Below, piece after piece: positions 25,601-38,649 of a stretch of DNA of 64,000 bases (position 1 is its first letter; every line of letters starts with the position of its first letter). The stretch spans positions 834,418 through 898,417 of the forward strand of contig WBMV01004353.1 in assembly GCA_013396655.1 (NCBI GenBank), in the 5' to 3' direction. A program made the translations under genes and the position numbers. Origin of the DNA: Campylorhamphus procurvoides (lineage: Eukaryota; Chordata; Aves; Passeriformes; Dendrocolaptidae). The notes beneath the pieces were generated by a model that saw nothing but the letters and a program-made list of their open reading frames with translations, made no database searches and was not told the origin of the DNA.

Positions 25601-26840
25601 ACAGCATGAATGAAAAAATCCAACACAGTTTTGGTATTTTCTCCCATACTACTATTTGTTCAGTTCCACATAGCAACTTTCTCCCCTGTGATCCAGGTCT
25701 GTGTTTCTGTTCCTGGCTGAAAATTTTATCTGCCATGGCTTGTTCTTCTTGCCAGGTCCCTGCACAATAGTGGAAATGTGTCAGATCCGAGAACCAATCC
25801 CAAAAGATCCTGCTGGACACTTGTTCACTGCTCAACAAAAGCAGCTGCCCAGAAATAGCTTCTGAAACTTAATCTTACTGGTGTTTCAAGCAATAGTAAG
25901 TGCTATGCTAACTTTGCATCATCCTAGTTTCGCCATAGTCCCACCATAATGTAAGTACATGTTTCAAGTTATTGTCAAAGAAGTCCTCAGGCAATCCTTG
26001 TACAGTTCTTAAAAAACAAATTAGCAGAGCACTGAGACCCCCTACCCCATGACTTCAGAAGCATCCACCTCAATACCGCTGTTTGACAACACTTACACTG
26101 CTGGAATGGAAAGCCAGATCAACATCACATGATGACCATCTGACCTTTACTGCAAATACAGAATAGAGACTTTACTTGATAAGGTCAACTTTCTTATCTC
26201 CAGTTTTATTTTCCCTCCAGCAACAGACCAATACTATTCCTGAGACGTCTCTCATTACTAATGTAATTAAAAAAGATGTGTTTACTAAGCTCAAGTAAGT
26301 CAGCCACGCATTTCTCCTTGCACCTCTTTGCTTCCATGACAAATTTCTATTATCCTTATCTTCTGATTGGTATTAATTACCACCACCTTTTCTCTTTCTT
26401 CCATGTGATGTCCATGTTTTTCTAACTGCTTTCAAGGTCCTTTACTGAGCCATACTAGTTTCTCAATTAGGATGGTGTCCTTCCTCACCCAAATTGCTGG
26501 TGAGGAGAGAGCTGGCCACTCAGTAAAGGGCCATTAAGCAGTTTAATAGTTTAAGGTATTTTCCTCACTTGCCTTTCAAGTTTTCCACTTGGCTATGGAG
26601 TCTAGACCCAGCAGGTTCACGTACCCCTGCCACACACCTTTCATGCACCAGCCAAGCTCTATTCTACCCCCAGGTAAAAGCCATAAAGAGCTGAAAGGAG
26701 AAATTCCCTTATTATCCCATTGGGCAACAGCACAAAGAGAAAGTCTCCTGATTTCCTGCTGAAATCAGTTCACAGTTCATATCCACGAGTTTGTGCTGAC
26801 AGTAGCCTCTCTTGCAGAAATTTACGCTCCTGACAGATTT
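22700..26840. other. Unannotated unique sequence with an A-rich tract
   Basis: No gene or RNA is recognised. The only clear feature is the A-rich tract at 24588-24663. Short open frames such as 23027-23290 (plus) and 25521-25838 (minus) have no recognisable domains. Confidence 0.55.
24588..24663 (+). repeat. A-rich tract, possibly a decayed poly-A tail
   Basis: A run of AAATAAAA and AAACCC steps. It follows GC-richer sequence ending CAACCTTGTTGAAAATAAAAT, which could be the 3' end of a retroposed transcript with its poly-A tail. No parent transcript is recognised, so a plain A-rich simple repeat is equally likely. Confidence 0.6.
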
Positions 26841-26841
26841 A

Positions 26842-27010
26842 TAGGAAACAATGATATCACCTCTGAATACTGCTAGGCTAAGCAAGCCATGCTCTTTCAG
26901 TTCTGGGATAGTCAGATCAGTCCTTTAATTATTTCCAGGTGTCTTTTTTGCACTTCATTCAGTGAGAGTTCATCTTTTCTGCACTGTATCTGAACAGTAC
27001 TGTGCATCTC
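26842..27010 (-). repeat. Old CR1 LINE fragment
   Basis: The plus strand reads like the inverse of the 3' part of an old CR1 element. Blocks in order are GATATCACCTCTGAATACTGC, CTAGGCTAAGCAAGCCATGC with CTCTTTCAG, then CAGATCAGTCC, then TTTTTTGCACTTC, GAGTTCATCTTTTCTGCAC and GAACAGTACTGTGCA. Spacing fits the amniote CR1 consensus as I remember it. It lacks the young avian CR1 3' end and has no intact frame. CR1 is the dominant LINE of birds and reptiles; this copy looks very old. Confidence 0.5.
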
Positions 27011-30000
27011 TGTGCAGTCTCCCCTATGCCCATCATCTCACCCCTCCACAAACTGACAACTGTCTTGGCTAGAGCAATATTTAGTTTTCCTAGAGCCATC
27101 TGACCTTGGTTACCCCAGAGCCATCCTCAAATTCTTTCACCTCCTTACCATCAGCCATCCACAAATCTTATTTTCTCATCTTATTATAGGTGAACTTGAT
27201 ATACAAGGCACTAGGTACATTTTGTGCTGTTGTAAAGCCATCTGTTGAGGGTTTCTTTTATTCCAATCTTAAGTATCCTTCTCTTCTGCTTTGTGATACC
27301 CCAGTTCTTCTGCTAAATCCCATATTTTTCTAACTTTACCACTAAAAGTGAATGCGCTGACAACATCTCTGATGAAAATGTGGGCAGGAGCCACCAAAGA
27401 CTCAATCCTAGATGGGACAAACCCTCAGCAACCTTCCTCCAAGCTTTGTAGCCACACTGCCTTTCATCAGTGAGACATAACTGCCTCTTTGACCCCTTTG
27501 CACTTCTATCAGCCCCTGATGCTGTCTGTCTTCATTAACCATTTCCCATGTGGGAAACCTGTTGCACATCCTGCACCTGCTAAATAGTGAACCTATCCTA
27601 TTAAAAATAGGTGCCAAGTTAGTCTGCCACAATTTGTCTGTAATAAATTAATAATCAGCTTTGATCCCATTCAGCATTTTCATGCCATCTTCAATTACTT
27701 CTATATGAATAGCTTAGACTGTTGTAATTGAGAACATTGTAATTTAAGCTGCTTACTACAAAGCAGAAAACACAGACATTACATCTACTGCTATCCAATC
27801 ATTCAGTACTAAGGCAGAAAAATAACCAAGTCACTTTTACCTAATCAACTATTTTCTATGAGGATGAAGTCAAATATATGATTGCTTCACCCTCAATGAA
27901 TTGTCTGGAAACTGTGCCTTCATGCACATTTATGGCATGAATATTTTACCACTGCATGCTTAAATAACCAACAATATTATTCCCACCAGAACTTATTGTA
28001 AGAATTAGGCTCGTAAGGAGTTGTTGGTCTCATTCTTTTGTGAGATTCTTGTGTCTTTACCAATAAGGCCAAGGACCTCCAAAACAACTCCCTTTTAAAC
28101 AGAAGAGTTGCATTTCCTGAATGAAAATTGGGCTCTCTTAAGAAGAGAAACTGCAAAGCAACACGACAACCTTGGGTTTGAAGCAGGATTTATGAACGTG
28201 CCTAAAGTGGAGGCCACACTCTTGTACAACCAAAGGTCTCTTTTAGGCCCATATTTTCACTTCAGTTCAGTTTGTTTCACTAAAATGCCTGCTGAATGGA
28301 AAAAAAAAAAAAGAAACACAAAAGTGAGAGTTTTCTAGCTCTCTCACTTGCAACAGCCCCTTAGTGGTTATTTTTTATAGATGATTAACTAGCTGTGCCA
28401 GACTAACTGAAAGCAGTGAACATGAAAACCCACTAAGTATCCTAAGAATACTGTTGGTTCCCAAGACAAGAAAGCAAGAGGAAGAGGTATCAAACAACAA
28501 AAGTCTGAGGATTAGGTAGAGCACCAGTGAAAACTGACTCCACTCCAAGTTTTTAATTTGCCAGTTCTTTACAAATGGAGATGCAGACACCGTTTTTATT
28601 TTTCTGAGGACAGTAGCATAAAACAAATTTATCCACAAAGGTAGGTGCTATGCCAAACATATGCACCAGATCTCTCTATAGTGCTTTATTTACAAGACCA
28701 TGGTAGAAGAAAAAACCAGCCACAGCCTGATACACATACACACGAGAACCTCCTGCTGTACTCTGAACTAAATATTTAGTAAGTTTTTCTTGCTTAACTT
28801 TGCCCTCTACATTCAAGTTCCCTCAATATCTGGCAATGTGGACTTGAGCTCATATATTCACTGTCCTCATTTTGACTTTTTCATCAGTGGAAATGGTGAT
28901 CAACTGTATCACCCAAGGGTTTATTCAGTTTTGTACCACTAAGGATTTGCAAAGTACATATATGACCTCAATATACTTTATTTCTTTATTGCTAGGTGAT
29001 TACATAAGCAAAGACAATCTCACACCTAAAAATTCCTAAGCAATCAAGGTCAAAATTAAGTATATCACAGCACCCTCTGCCTTAAAAGAGACATCTTTCA
29101 ACTGCCTGTCTCTCACACAGGTTTAAGATAGACCCTTGAATTTCCATTACCAGGGTTTTCTCCCTCACTACTCCCCATCCCAAGAATTCACTGCATTTAC
29201 ACAGGTCAGAAATGCATCAGAGCTCGTTATATGAATATTGATTGCAATAAGGAAATCAATAGGCATGAGGTAGCAGCATTTCCCAAATGTTTTCAAAAGG
29301 CCTATAATTGGTCTTCAGTCTTCTGCAGGGATTATTGATACCCACATTTCTGCTCATGATTGCCATTCCCCATTTGGGCACTTGTGCAGCTTTTTAGGGG
29401 CTGTGCTTGCTTCCTCACAAAGTCTACCACAATTCATGTCTTCTTTTGGTAAGAAGGTGCATCCTGTGAGAAGTACCCATGCAAGTCCCACTAACTCTAC
29501 TTCTTGGTAGAGGAAAAGCAGTAATACTTGAATATACTTGAAACATTTATTGGGCTATTTAAGTGTTCTCCTTCAAAAGACACTTATATATTAAGGAGAT
29601 GCAATGCCTGATATCTGTTTTGAATCACGTTTAATGACAATAAGATCCTTTGGGGGTAAAAAACAAAACACCAGTAAAACTTCACTGACTGAAGTCCAGC
29701 CACAACTCCAAATCTTAAATATGTTGTCATCCAGAGCCTCATAAGGAAATAGATATGAAGAGTAAGAGCTTCCTGAAGTTTTCCAGCATGCCAACATATT
29801 ATTCTGATAGAAGGTATCCCTAAGAGAATGGTCACATTTTTATTAGAAGTATTAGGAGGTGCTAAATACCGTTCTATACCTTGATTGCATTATAGAAACT
29901 TGTATTTCACCCTCTTCTTATCACCATGCACATGCCATTTAGCCTGGGTTTTAGCAGAAAGAGGCAGTTAATCTCTGCGCTTCCAAGTTTGTTCAAAATG

Positions 30001-33000
30001 CACATAGATTTACATATTGAAACCCTGAAACAGTGCAATTCCTTAACAAATAAAGGATCACTGAGCAAAAAAAGCAAGAAAAGGATGTGCATGCTCATTA
30101 AAGGTTCCATCCCTCACAGCCATTCACACACAATACAATCCAGGATTTATGTGTAAGATTTTAATGAAGACAATGTCACTGAAAACACAAAGCTTTTTAC
30201 TACCCAGAGGAAATGGTATGGAAGTTGAGGGCACTAAGCATTCTTCTGGATCAAGGATCCAGTATACACCAAAATGCTAAGCTCCAGTGATATTTGAATA
30301 CTCTGGACACGTTCCTCTGAGGCCCAACAAACGGTGGCAGTGTAGTTAATACCAATTTGTTGAGGGACAACTCAGTAATTTTTTATTCATTTTCTCTAGA
30401 TAAATACACAGAACATTTCCCAAAGGCTTTTTCAATATAACAAGAATGTGATATTTGCGGACTAAATTGTGATGGACCAGCATTGCTCCAATGAAGGTCC
30501 AAGTGGAAGGCATAGGTTACAGAAAAACTGCTCCACGTGTTATTTATATTTACCATCTACTCTGATGAGCACTGACAGGATGAGTCCTTGGAAAATGTTT
30601 TACACATTTTCTTATTCAAACCTATCTAATATGATGGATCCCCCTAGGAACACCCAATGTGTTAAGAGGAAAAGCTCAACATTCACACTGTCCTCAGGAT
30701 GATGAACTTAATCACTACATAGTTTCACACCTACAAGAGGATGGGTTGGGTAAACTCTGCCTGAATCATATTTAGATCAACTTTGTGTAGAAGCTGAGTA
30801 GGGAAGTGATATGCCACTCTTGCTGGTCCTAATGTTTTTCACAACAAGAAATACTTTTCCAAGTGTGCAAGTCACTCATGGCTCAGGAGGACAAGATGGC
30901 AGCAAGGACTTGTGTCCAAATCTGAGATGGCTTGACAAGAAAAATGAATTAATCCAACAGAAACCTTGTCACTCACAGGCTGCATTTTTCCAGCGTTCAA
31001 GCTTTTTCTTCTATATTGTGGACACAGTTTCATTGGCCAGAGAATATTTATAAATGAGACTATCAATTTTCCTAACCCCAAATCATCTGAAACCTTAGGT
31101 CCCACACTGACTTTCTGTGCAAAGGCTGAGCTTCCTCACTACTGTAAAATTGCTGGACCTATGTAAAGGATTTGAACCCTGTCCAATAATGGAGTTCAAT
31201 GCAATATTAACAATCTCACAGGTCCTTTCCACTGTAAATATACTGGAATGTTGCTGCAAAACCAGCAATTTTTTCTACTGAACCCTTACCCTTGAACCAA
31301 ATTATAATGAACACAGGCATTATGCCCACAGACCCAGCCTGCAAACAACAGGAGCATTAAGCTAACTCTTTGAGATTTATGACAGACCTATCTGCCTTCT
31401 ACATGCATTTTATAGGCATTTGCAATAAATTAACTAGTGGAGGCCAGCTCAGTGGCACAGAGACAGTATCATGCATAGCCAAGTAGTAGAACTGGGTATA
31501 TTGCAGGGCTGGTCATGGCTCACTGAAATGATGAAGGCTGGAGCTTCAGCTGCACAACCAGCCAGAAGTGGGGCAACCACACATCACAGGGCAGCAGTAT
31601 CTGCTGGGTGCTCTCTGACTACACACCAATAATGCCATGAAAGATATTTCTTTCATTAGCAGCCTCAGAAAATAAAGATGAGGAACAACACTAAAACCTT
31701 ACATTAAGTACAGTGCCATTATTCCCCCAAAGATCACTTTGTCTGGGTGACGTTAAATGACTCAATATAGGATTTGAAGCTTTTGTTCCAGTTTTGGTCA
31801 TTTCAATGTTGAAAAACAAAGTAATACTAGCTTAATTTTAGGGATAATAAATATTTGGTGTGTAGGAAGGAAAGACTATTGTGTCTTGAGTCATGCTATA
31901 ACCTGAAGGGTTTTCCTTTTGAGCTCAACCCAAAAATAGTGTTCCTAGGACAAATCTTGAATCGTTCAGACATGAAAACCCCCGCAAACAAAAATTTTGC
32001 TCAATTATCTAGAACTACAAGAATTAATCCACTTAGGTTTTGTGTCTATTTCCCCCGTAATTTTGACAACATAGTGTGTTATTTATACTTTACAACCACA
32101 ACTAAGAATTATGCTCTTACAGGAAAAACATGTAGCCTCATCATGATCTCGTAGGCCAACAGCACAGAAATCTGTGGGGAGAAAGGATGACCAGGATGAG
32201 GCTCAATGTTGAAGTAATTAAATGAAGTAATATGGTTTTCTTCACTGTGTAACAACCGTACTCTGAAATTCTCTTTACAATGGCCTGCTACACATTACAC
32301 AAACCTTCTATTTTCAGCCTTTCCGCTTTCCCTTATTCCTCCAGATTATTTTTTTAATCCCCTTGCATTGGCCTCCAGAGCCTGTTTGGAGGAATATTGT
32401 GAAGCAAATGACCAGACATAATGACTTTCCAAGGTCCTTGTGATTCCTTATTAACATTCAGTTAGCATAAGTCCTGACTTTATTATTGACTACATTGAAT
32501 ACACAATACACTGACCTCTGCCATCTGCAACTAAATCTCTTCCTGCAGATCTATCAAAGTGATTTCATACACAGAGGAAGTAGAAGAAAACAAAGCAGTA
32601 GCTACTTATCTTTTTTTTGTCCTGAGAAAGTTTAACACTCTGTGGGAAAGACTGCTTCCCCTCATGGTGTTGTCAGCCATTAGTATTCCATGCTTTTATT
32701 GCTGTTGCTAAACACTGAAGTGTTATCTCAAACATTCAGGGAAGAGGGAAAGTACCATACAAAACCTCTCATTTTTAATTAAATCTTGGTAGAAGCAAAG
32801 TAGTGACAGAGAACCTCAGCGAAATTATGTTTTAAAGACATGCCTTAAATTTCTAGTGGGAAAAAAAATTACATTATTAAAATATAGAACCATCTTCAGG
32901 TACCAAGCAAGGCAGTACATGGACAATAGGAAAGTGCATGACAACAATTAACATCTATTCCACAAAATATTTGGGGAAATTTTTTTCTACATCTAATGTT

Positions 33001-35870
33001 CATAAAGTTGGGTTTTTTAATTATCCCTAAAGGCAAGCTGGTGCACACAGAACACTTTAAGGAGTAAACAAGGTCATTCCTGTGGTAAACTCAGGTGCAA
33101 ACCAAGTTTAAGCCATGTTAAAGAACTTGTTACGAGCCACAGGTAAGCATTTCACATCACTAAATGCAGGAAAAACTTTCCACTTCAGCAGCTGAGAACT
33201 CAGAGAGCCAGAAGGGCACAGTCTAAAAGCTTTCCAGTGCAGAGCTACAAAGGGAACTTTGTCGACATTTTATAAGACACAAAATCTGACAACCTTTTTG
33301 CCAGAAACGCTAGGAAAATACAGTTTCATATGTAGACTAACCTGTAAAGGTTAATCTTCTATTTCAAGCACAGGAGGACAGAAGTTGACTCGCTCTGCTT
33401 TCTTGGCTCACCAGCAATCCCTTCCAAGCCCTACCAAATCAGATACAGTGGATGTCCAGGCTTCATCTCTGCCATCACCTCATCAGGTAGCAACTCCTTG
33501 AACAGCTCATGTTCAAGTAAAGCCACATCTTTGCTTCCTGGTGACACATGGAGCTCAGAAATGAGGTCCCATTCTCCCCAGCCTGCTTAGAAACTCAGAA
33601 AAAGGAAAATAAAAAATCCTTTACAAAACTCTATTAACTATCCTAGAGGGGAAACTTGTATTTCATTGACTGTAGTTTATGCAAATAGGATCAGAGGAAT
33701 TAACATATTGGAAGGAGCTGACATTTGTCCTGATATATTGAATCGTTAGCATGACAGAATCACTTAAGCTGGATCCACTAACATCAGGTTTCCTCTCATT
33801 ATTGACCCCTGCAGAGTAGGCCTGACAAGTGGAACTGCTGCAAAGTTCATTAATAATGTGAAATAAATCAATTGTTCGGGAAATACTGAAAACGGATGAC
33901 ACTGAACTCAGACTTTTTGCAAATTCAGCACATACCAGTTTCCATCAAGGACACTAGTTATAACAACGTCCTTTTCTGACCTATATTCAGGAGCGATGCT
34001 TTACTCCTAGGCAAGCTCACAGAGACACTGGGAATGGTGCCATTACTGGAAAAACGCCCTTCACTGAAAAATGAAAAGCAATATTACCCTGTAGACAGCG
34101 ACACAGATACCTGTAGACATTTCAGCTTACTGATTGACACACTCAGCATGAATTAGGGGCAGAACACACACTTCAGTGCCAGCTTTGTTTTCATCTGAAG
34201 TGCAGGAAAATGCACCTCCTAACTGACTGGCCATGCTGCTTTCTTTAATATGAACACTGTCCAAGCCAACACACTTTCTGCCTTATAATCCTCAGAGGTA
34301 GAAAATCCTATGCTCAAGTCATAAGAAATAGACATATTGAAGAGAAAGCTGAAAATCAAGTTCCCTTGCTTGTGGTACTCCCTGAATTTAGAGGGCCAAG
34401 TGCTGTGACATTTCCTACTGTCAAGTGAGAAATGCAAAGCAAGTAATTGATTTGATTAATGCTGCTTTTTGTGGCTCACAAAATGCCCACAAACAGACTG
34501 AGATTTTCATGAAAATACTCTTGGTTCAAGTTTAGCCCAGTTTTGGATAATTTTTTCAGCCACTTTATGGAGATGTTTAATTTGCTCTGTAAGAGCTCAA
34601 GCTGGTTGGATATATTTGACACATGGTAATTAAAGCAGAATACATCTGAAAAAAGCTCTTTGTGCATGTCACATGGCATTACTCAGCCTTGAATAAGGTG
34701 AGTTTAGCTCAGGTAAAGTAGAAGAGTACAGAAAAATCTCAGATATATGAGATCCTGATTAGACGCCGTTGCAGTACAGAGTCAGAAAACAGTATGAACT
34801 TAAGAACTCAAGCTTGTTCCTTTCATTGCAAATCAAATTACTTAAAAAAATTCTAATTCCTCAGAACAAGATTATATATTTTTGGGTAATTATAATGAAT
34901 TTTCCTATAACACATATATGATCAGTCTTAAAATCACTGAAATTTTTGCCTAAGATTCAGCTGTGGATCTTTTCATCAGAAGACTCAATAACAATGATCA
35001 TGTAAAGTTTACTGTGTAGGAACTGAAAAAACCCACCAGATTTGATCACAGGTAGCCATGAAAGAATTCCTTTAAATTCTACTTTAAAAATTAGTTTTCC
35101 CAATTACGTGTGATGACAAACCAGGGCTATAGCCAAAACCTGTCCACCAACTAAAATTTTAGGCTTAGGATTACACTGCAACCCTTTCCACCTTCTGAGC
35201 ACCTACAGAGCTTGGAATGTGCCCTAAGCTGAGCTAGTAAAATTCCTCTGCACAAGATAATGCACAAGCTGAAACAAAAGAAAAAGAAGTGTGACAAATA
35301 TTTTAAAGTGTGTCTTAAAGTTTAACATAAACATCTTTTTCAGAAATCCAAGTTTTAATTTAAGCCATTCAGACTCCAAATAGTATGTGCAGTGGACTAA
35401 GGAATCAGCACACTGGTGATCACATCTTCAGGATTACACACGGCTCTTGGGAACCTCTGTTGGCTCACCTTTTTTTTTTTTTAAAGATCTGATCTTCTCC
35501 AAAGACTGGTCCCTAAAAACTGCTGCATCAGCAAGAGAGTAGTACTTGTTGTCCACCTCCATTTTTTCACTTCCTATCTTCCTGTCCCATTTAGGTCTTT
35601 TTTTCCCCTTCTTTTCTTCTCAGTCTTTCAGTTTCTCACATGGAAATCTTCAGTCATGCTCTTTCTCTAAACTCCAAGCATGGCAAATATTAACATTAGG
35701 AGAATTTGTGAATGAAGAGCTGAAGTCACAGCTTTAATACAGCTGACACTAATTTACACAATTCTAATGCAAAGCTGAAAAAGGCATATGAAGATCTACA
35801 GTTGTCTCCCATGCAAATATAGCAAAGTACTCTCAAGGCACAAATTTAAAAGGCACAATCCTCTTTTTGT
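27010..35870. other. Unannotated unique sequence
   Basis: Almost 9 kb without a recognised gene, RNA or transposon. 27100-27650 may hold further decayed LINE sequence but no diagnostic block could be placed. 31441-31490 has a loose resemblance to the 5' end of U4 snRNA (see findings). 34440-34690 and 32370-32480 have mildly enhancer-like AT-rich texture. Short open frames are unsupported. Confidence 0.5.
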
Positions 35871-35871
35871 T

Positions 35872-35966
35872 GAAGAAATGGAGTCATCAGGAAGTCATCT
35901 CTCTTGTGCTCAAGGTCACACAAGCAGATGATAGCAATACAACCCAGGAGAAACCCAGCTTCTGTA
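35872..35966 (-). repeat. MIR-like ancient SINE remnant
   Basis: On the plus strand: AAATGGAGTCATCAGGAAGT, then TTGTGCTCAAGGTCACACAA with GCAG, then ACAACCCAGGAGAAACCCAG. The central CTCAAGGTCACACA block is the hallmark of an inverted MIR core ('gcccaaggtcacacagc'). Confidence 0.52.
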
Positions 35967-37319
35967 ATCACCACATATAAGAACATTCTTCCCCCCACAC
36001 CCTCCAGTCCTTCGGCATACTATTGCTATTTGAAGGAGTCTGTAAACAGGCCTGGAATCACACCATGACTGATGATCGTGCTGGTAAACTAAAGAGTAAG
36101 AAAAGTGTTCTTTTGTGTACAGTAGTTACTGCTCTTGGCCTTTTCTTCTAAAACCTTACACTTGCCACGGTTTAAATTATTGATTCTGTTATTCCTGTGC
36201 TAGCACTTTAATTTTGCATCCCCAGAAATGACAATTATGATACTGTCTTGACTGCTGTGGTCTCTATCGTGGCCTCTCAGTCAGATTCTTTTCATTGGTT
36301 CATCATTCTTTACTCTATCGATTACTTCCGTCAACATCTTTCCCCCAGCTTGTACAGACCTGATGAGAACAGGTAGAACAAACACTGCAATGCAGAGTCA
36401 GCTGTTTGCTTGCAGATTTGAAAGGCAAAGCATTCCAGGAAGGTACATTGAGTGTTCAGCCAAGTGTATGAGCTTTTTCATTATATGATGTAGAGAACAC
36501 TTACGTATCTTACATCCTTTGTGATGAGCAGGACAGAAATGTGCAGCTAAAACTCATCTCTTATTGCCCTCCAGGTATTTTGATATTATATGCTCTGCAT
36601 CAGACTTTAAGATTTGCATGCCTTTGTCACACACTGCTTCCTGAAACTTAATTGTTTTAGAAAATAAAGATTTGAACTTCATGTTCCTGTTGCATGAGTG
36701 TTTCATTGACATGGGAAGGTAAGGCGCATACAGAGGTTGAATTGGGCCCTCTGCACTTCTCTCTTCTGACACACTGTCATAAATAATAAAGGTCCAAATC
36801 TGTTTCAATTTTGTTTCTTCTCCATTTGGCCACTACTGAGATGTAGATCCATAAACTGTGTCACTTTTGCTAGGTATCTGTTCTTACATAAATTCACAAG
36901 TCAAACTGAACCATCATCAGTGGTCATATGATCATACACTGATTTATTACCAAATTACATGCCTGTTCCTAACAAGGCTGCCTTCTAGCCATACCAAAGC
37001 CTAGAGTAACTATCCAAAGAGTTCTTTAAAACTCAAAAGTCAGTGTTGCAAAAGTTATCTGCATACCCTGCTTTCAACTTCCTTATTTTGAAATCATCAC
37101 TGCAATGTATTTCCTTAGTAAGCAATTTAGGAGACAGACTTTTCCTTGCACCTGGAATTTGACACATGCAGCTGAAGCTCTGTTGAGCAATACACCATCT
37201 TTTGCTTCCCAAACATTACCTGACTGTGCCCTTTCAGAAAGAGAAGTATTTGCTCCTGCCTTTTTGTCTCATTCAATTTAAACCACTGTGTTGCCCTTTT
37301 TGCCCATCTCCCTGAACAT

Positions 37320-37500
37320 ACAATTAACAGACTGTTGATGGTACCAAATGTTGCTGCTGGGATTCTGACTGGCACCAGGTGGAGTAAGCATGTAATTCTA
37401 CTTCTGTCTCCATCATTCACTGCTTGCCAGTCAAATTTCACATTAGCTTCAAGGTGCTCTCCCTGACCTCTACAGCCCTTTAAAACCTTCAATCATGCTT
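37320..37500 (+). repeat. L2-clade LINE relic (reverse-transcriptase C-terminal region)
   Basis: Two plus-strand frames give recognisable LINE protein. From 37326 the frame reads through NVAAGILTGTRWSKH, matching the 'NAAARLLTGTRKREHITP' region that follows the reverse-transcriptase domain in L2-like LINEs. From 37415 another frame reads IHCLPVKFHISFKVLSLT then STAL and a stop, matching the 'LHWLPVKFRIxFKVLxLTYKAL' block. The distance between them (89 bases, not a multiple of three) shows at least one frameshift, and a stop replaces the codon after STAL. This is a dead, ancient fragment. The family is an L2-clade LINE or a close CR1-group relative; the protein level match is good while the exact subfamily is unknown. 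Confidence 0.65.
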
Positions 37501-37786
37501 TCTCACTGATGTGATAGTCTTTTATATCATTTCATGCTTCTCTCCTGCAGTGCAGTGGTAGCTAAATGTTCATGCACCACAGAAGTGGGCATGACAGAAG
37601 AGTCTGGAAAGAATATAAGGTGACAACAGCAAAAGAAAATGTTTTCCTTTTAATTAAAACATTTAAAAAGAGAGTTTAAAAAAGGATCTTCTTTAAAAAT
37701 ATGAAAAATAACACCAACATTTGAGTATTGCAGACTTCAACAGATAATCTTTAGTGTACCCCACATCCTTAAATGACTTCAAACTA

Positions 37787-37803
37787 AAAATAAATAAATA
37801 AAT
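37787..37803 (+). repeat. Short (AAAT)n microsatellite
   Basis: About four AAAT units. A simple repeat with no further context. Confidence 0.85.
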
Positions 37804-38528
37804 TTCCAACTAAAGCTGCATTATTCATATCTATAAAAAATGCAATCTGCTCTAGACTTGATTTCATGCAGATTTCTTTTTGTTGTTGAAGCATTTCTTC
37901 CAAAAAGTGAAAGCATAAAATATGGTACTAGAGTATTGCTGCCCATGACTCTCTCACTCTGAGACCCTGGCTGAATGCTTCAGGGATTCTGCTGTCCAGC
38001 ATGTGCCTAGGCAGGAAATTCATTCTATCCCTTTTAATTGCTTGAATTTAACACTTGGATCATTAGGACACATCATGGAGTTAAAAAAACCTCATAGATA
38101 TCTCAAAACCAGCAGTGGAAATAGGTAAAAGTTGAGATTTTGTATGATCTTTGGAGCCCTTGGCTATCCAGGGTATACCAATGTCAATGCACAACATAAT
38201 GACAACAGTTATGCGTCAAAGCCCACATGAAAAGCTCAGAATTGCTTTACCAGAAAGCAACGCAGTAATATCACAACAGCCCCTCATTTTGTCCAAAATG
38301 GAATCTGTCCCTAAGTCAGGCCTGCTTGGTTCTTTGTTCAGAGGAGAGACTCCCTTTCCAACCAACGTACATGTGCGCCAGGTGAAGGTAGGGAATGAGG
38401 AAGGGAAGCATTAAACCATCAGGGCCTCATTTCTAATAAAGTAAACTCTGGTCTCACCACACCTCAACATCACTAATTGAAGTGGCTATCTATCTAGTAA
38501 CCAAATTACTTTTCCAACAAAGTGTAAT

Positions 38529-38648
38529 TATCTTCCTTCTACAGCTCGTGGAACTGAGGCTCAGAGAAGCTCCCACAGCAAAAGAGCAGTACCAGTGGAA
38601 ACCAGACTCAGAGCTTTGCATCATAAGCTGCTCCTTAACCAACTAGTC
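38529..38648 (-). repeat. MIR-like ancient SINE remnant
   Basis: The plus strand carries CTACAGCTCGTGGAACTGAG then GCTCAGAGAAGCTCCCACAG, ACCAGTGGAAACCAGACTCAG, and a CATAAGCTGCTCCTTAACC end. The 'gaactgaggctcagagaag' block and the following order are those of an inverted MIR. It is the best preserved of the MIR-like remnants in the window. Confidence 0.58.
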
Positions 38649-38649
38649 C

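Noticed and set aside
37127..37492. 121-codon minus-strand open frame
   Set aside because: It is the antisense shadow of the L2-clade LINE relic, whose protein signal lies on the plus strand.
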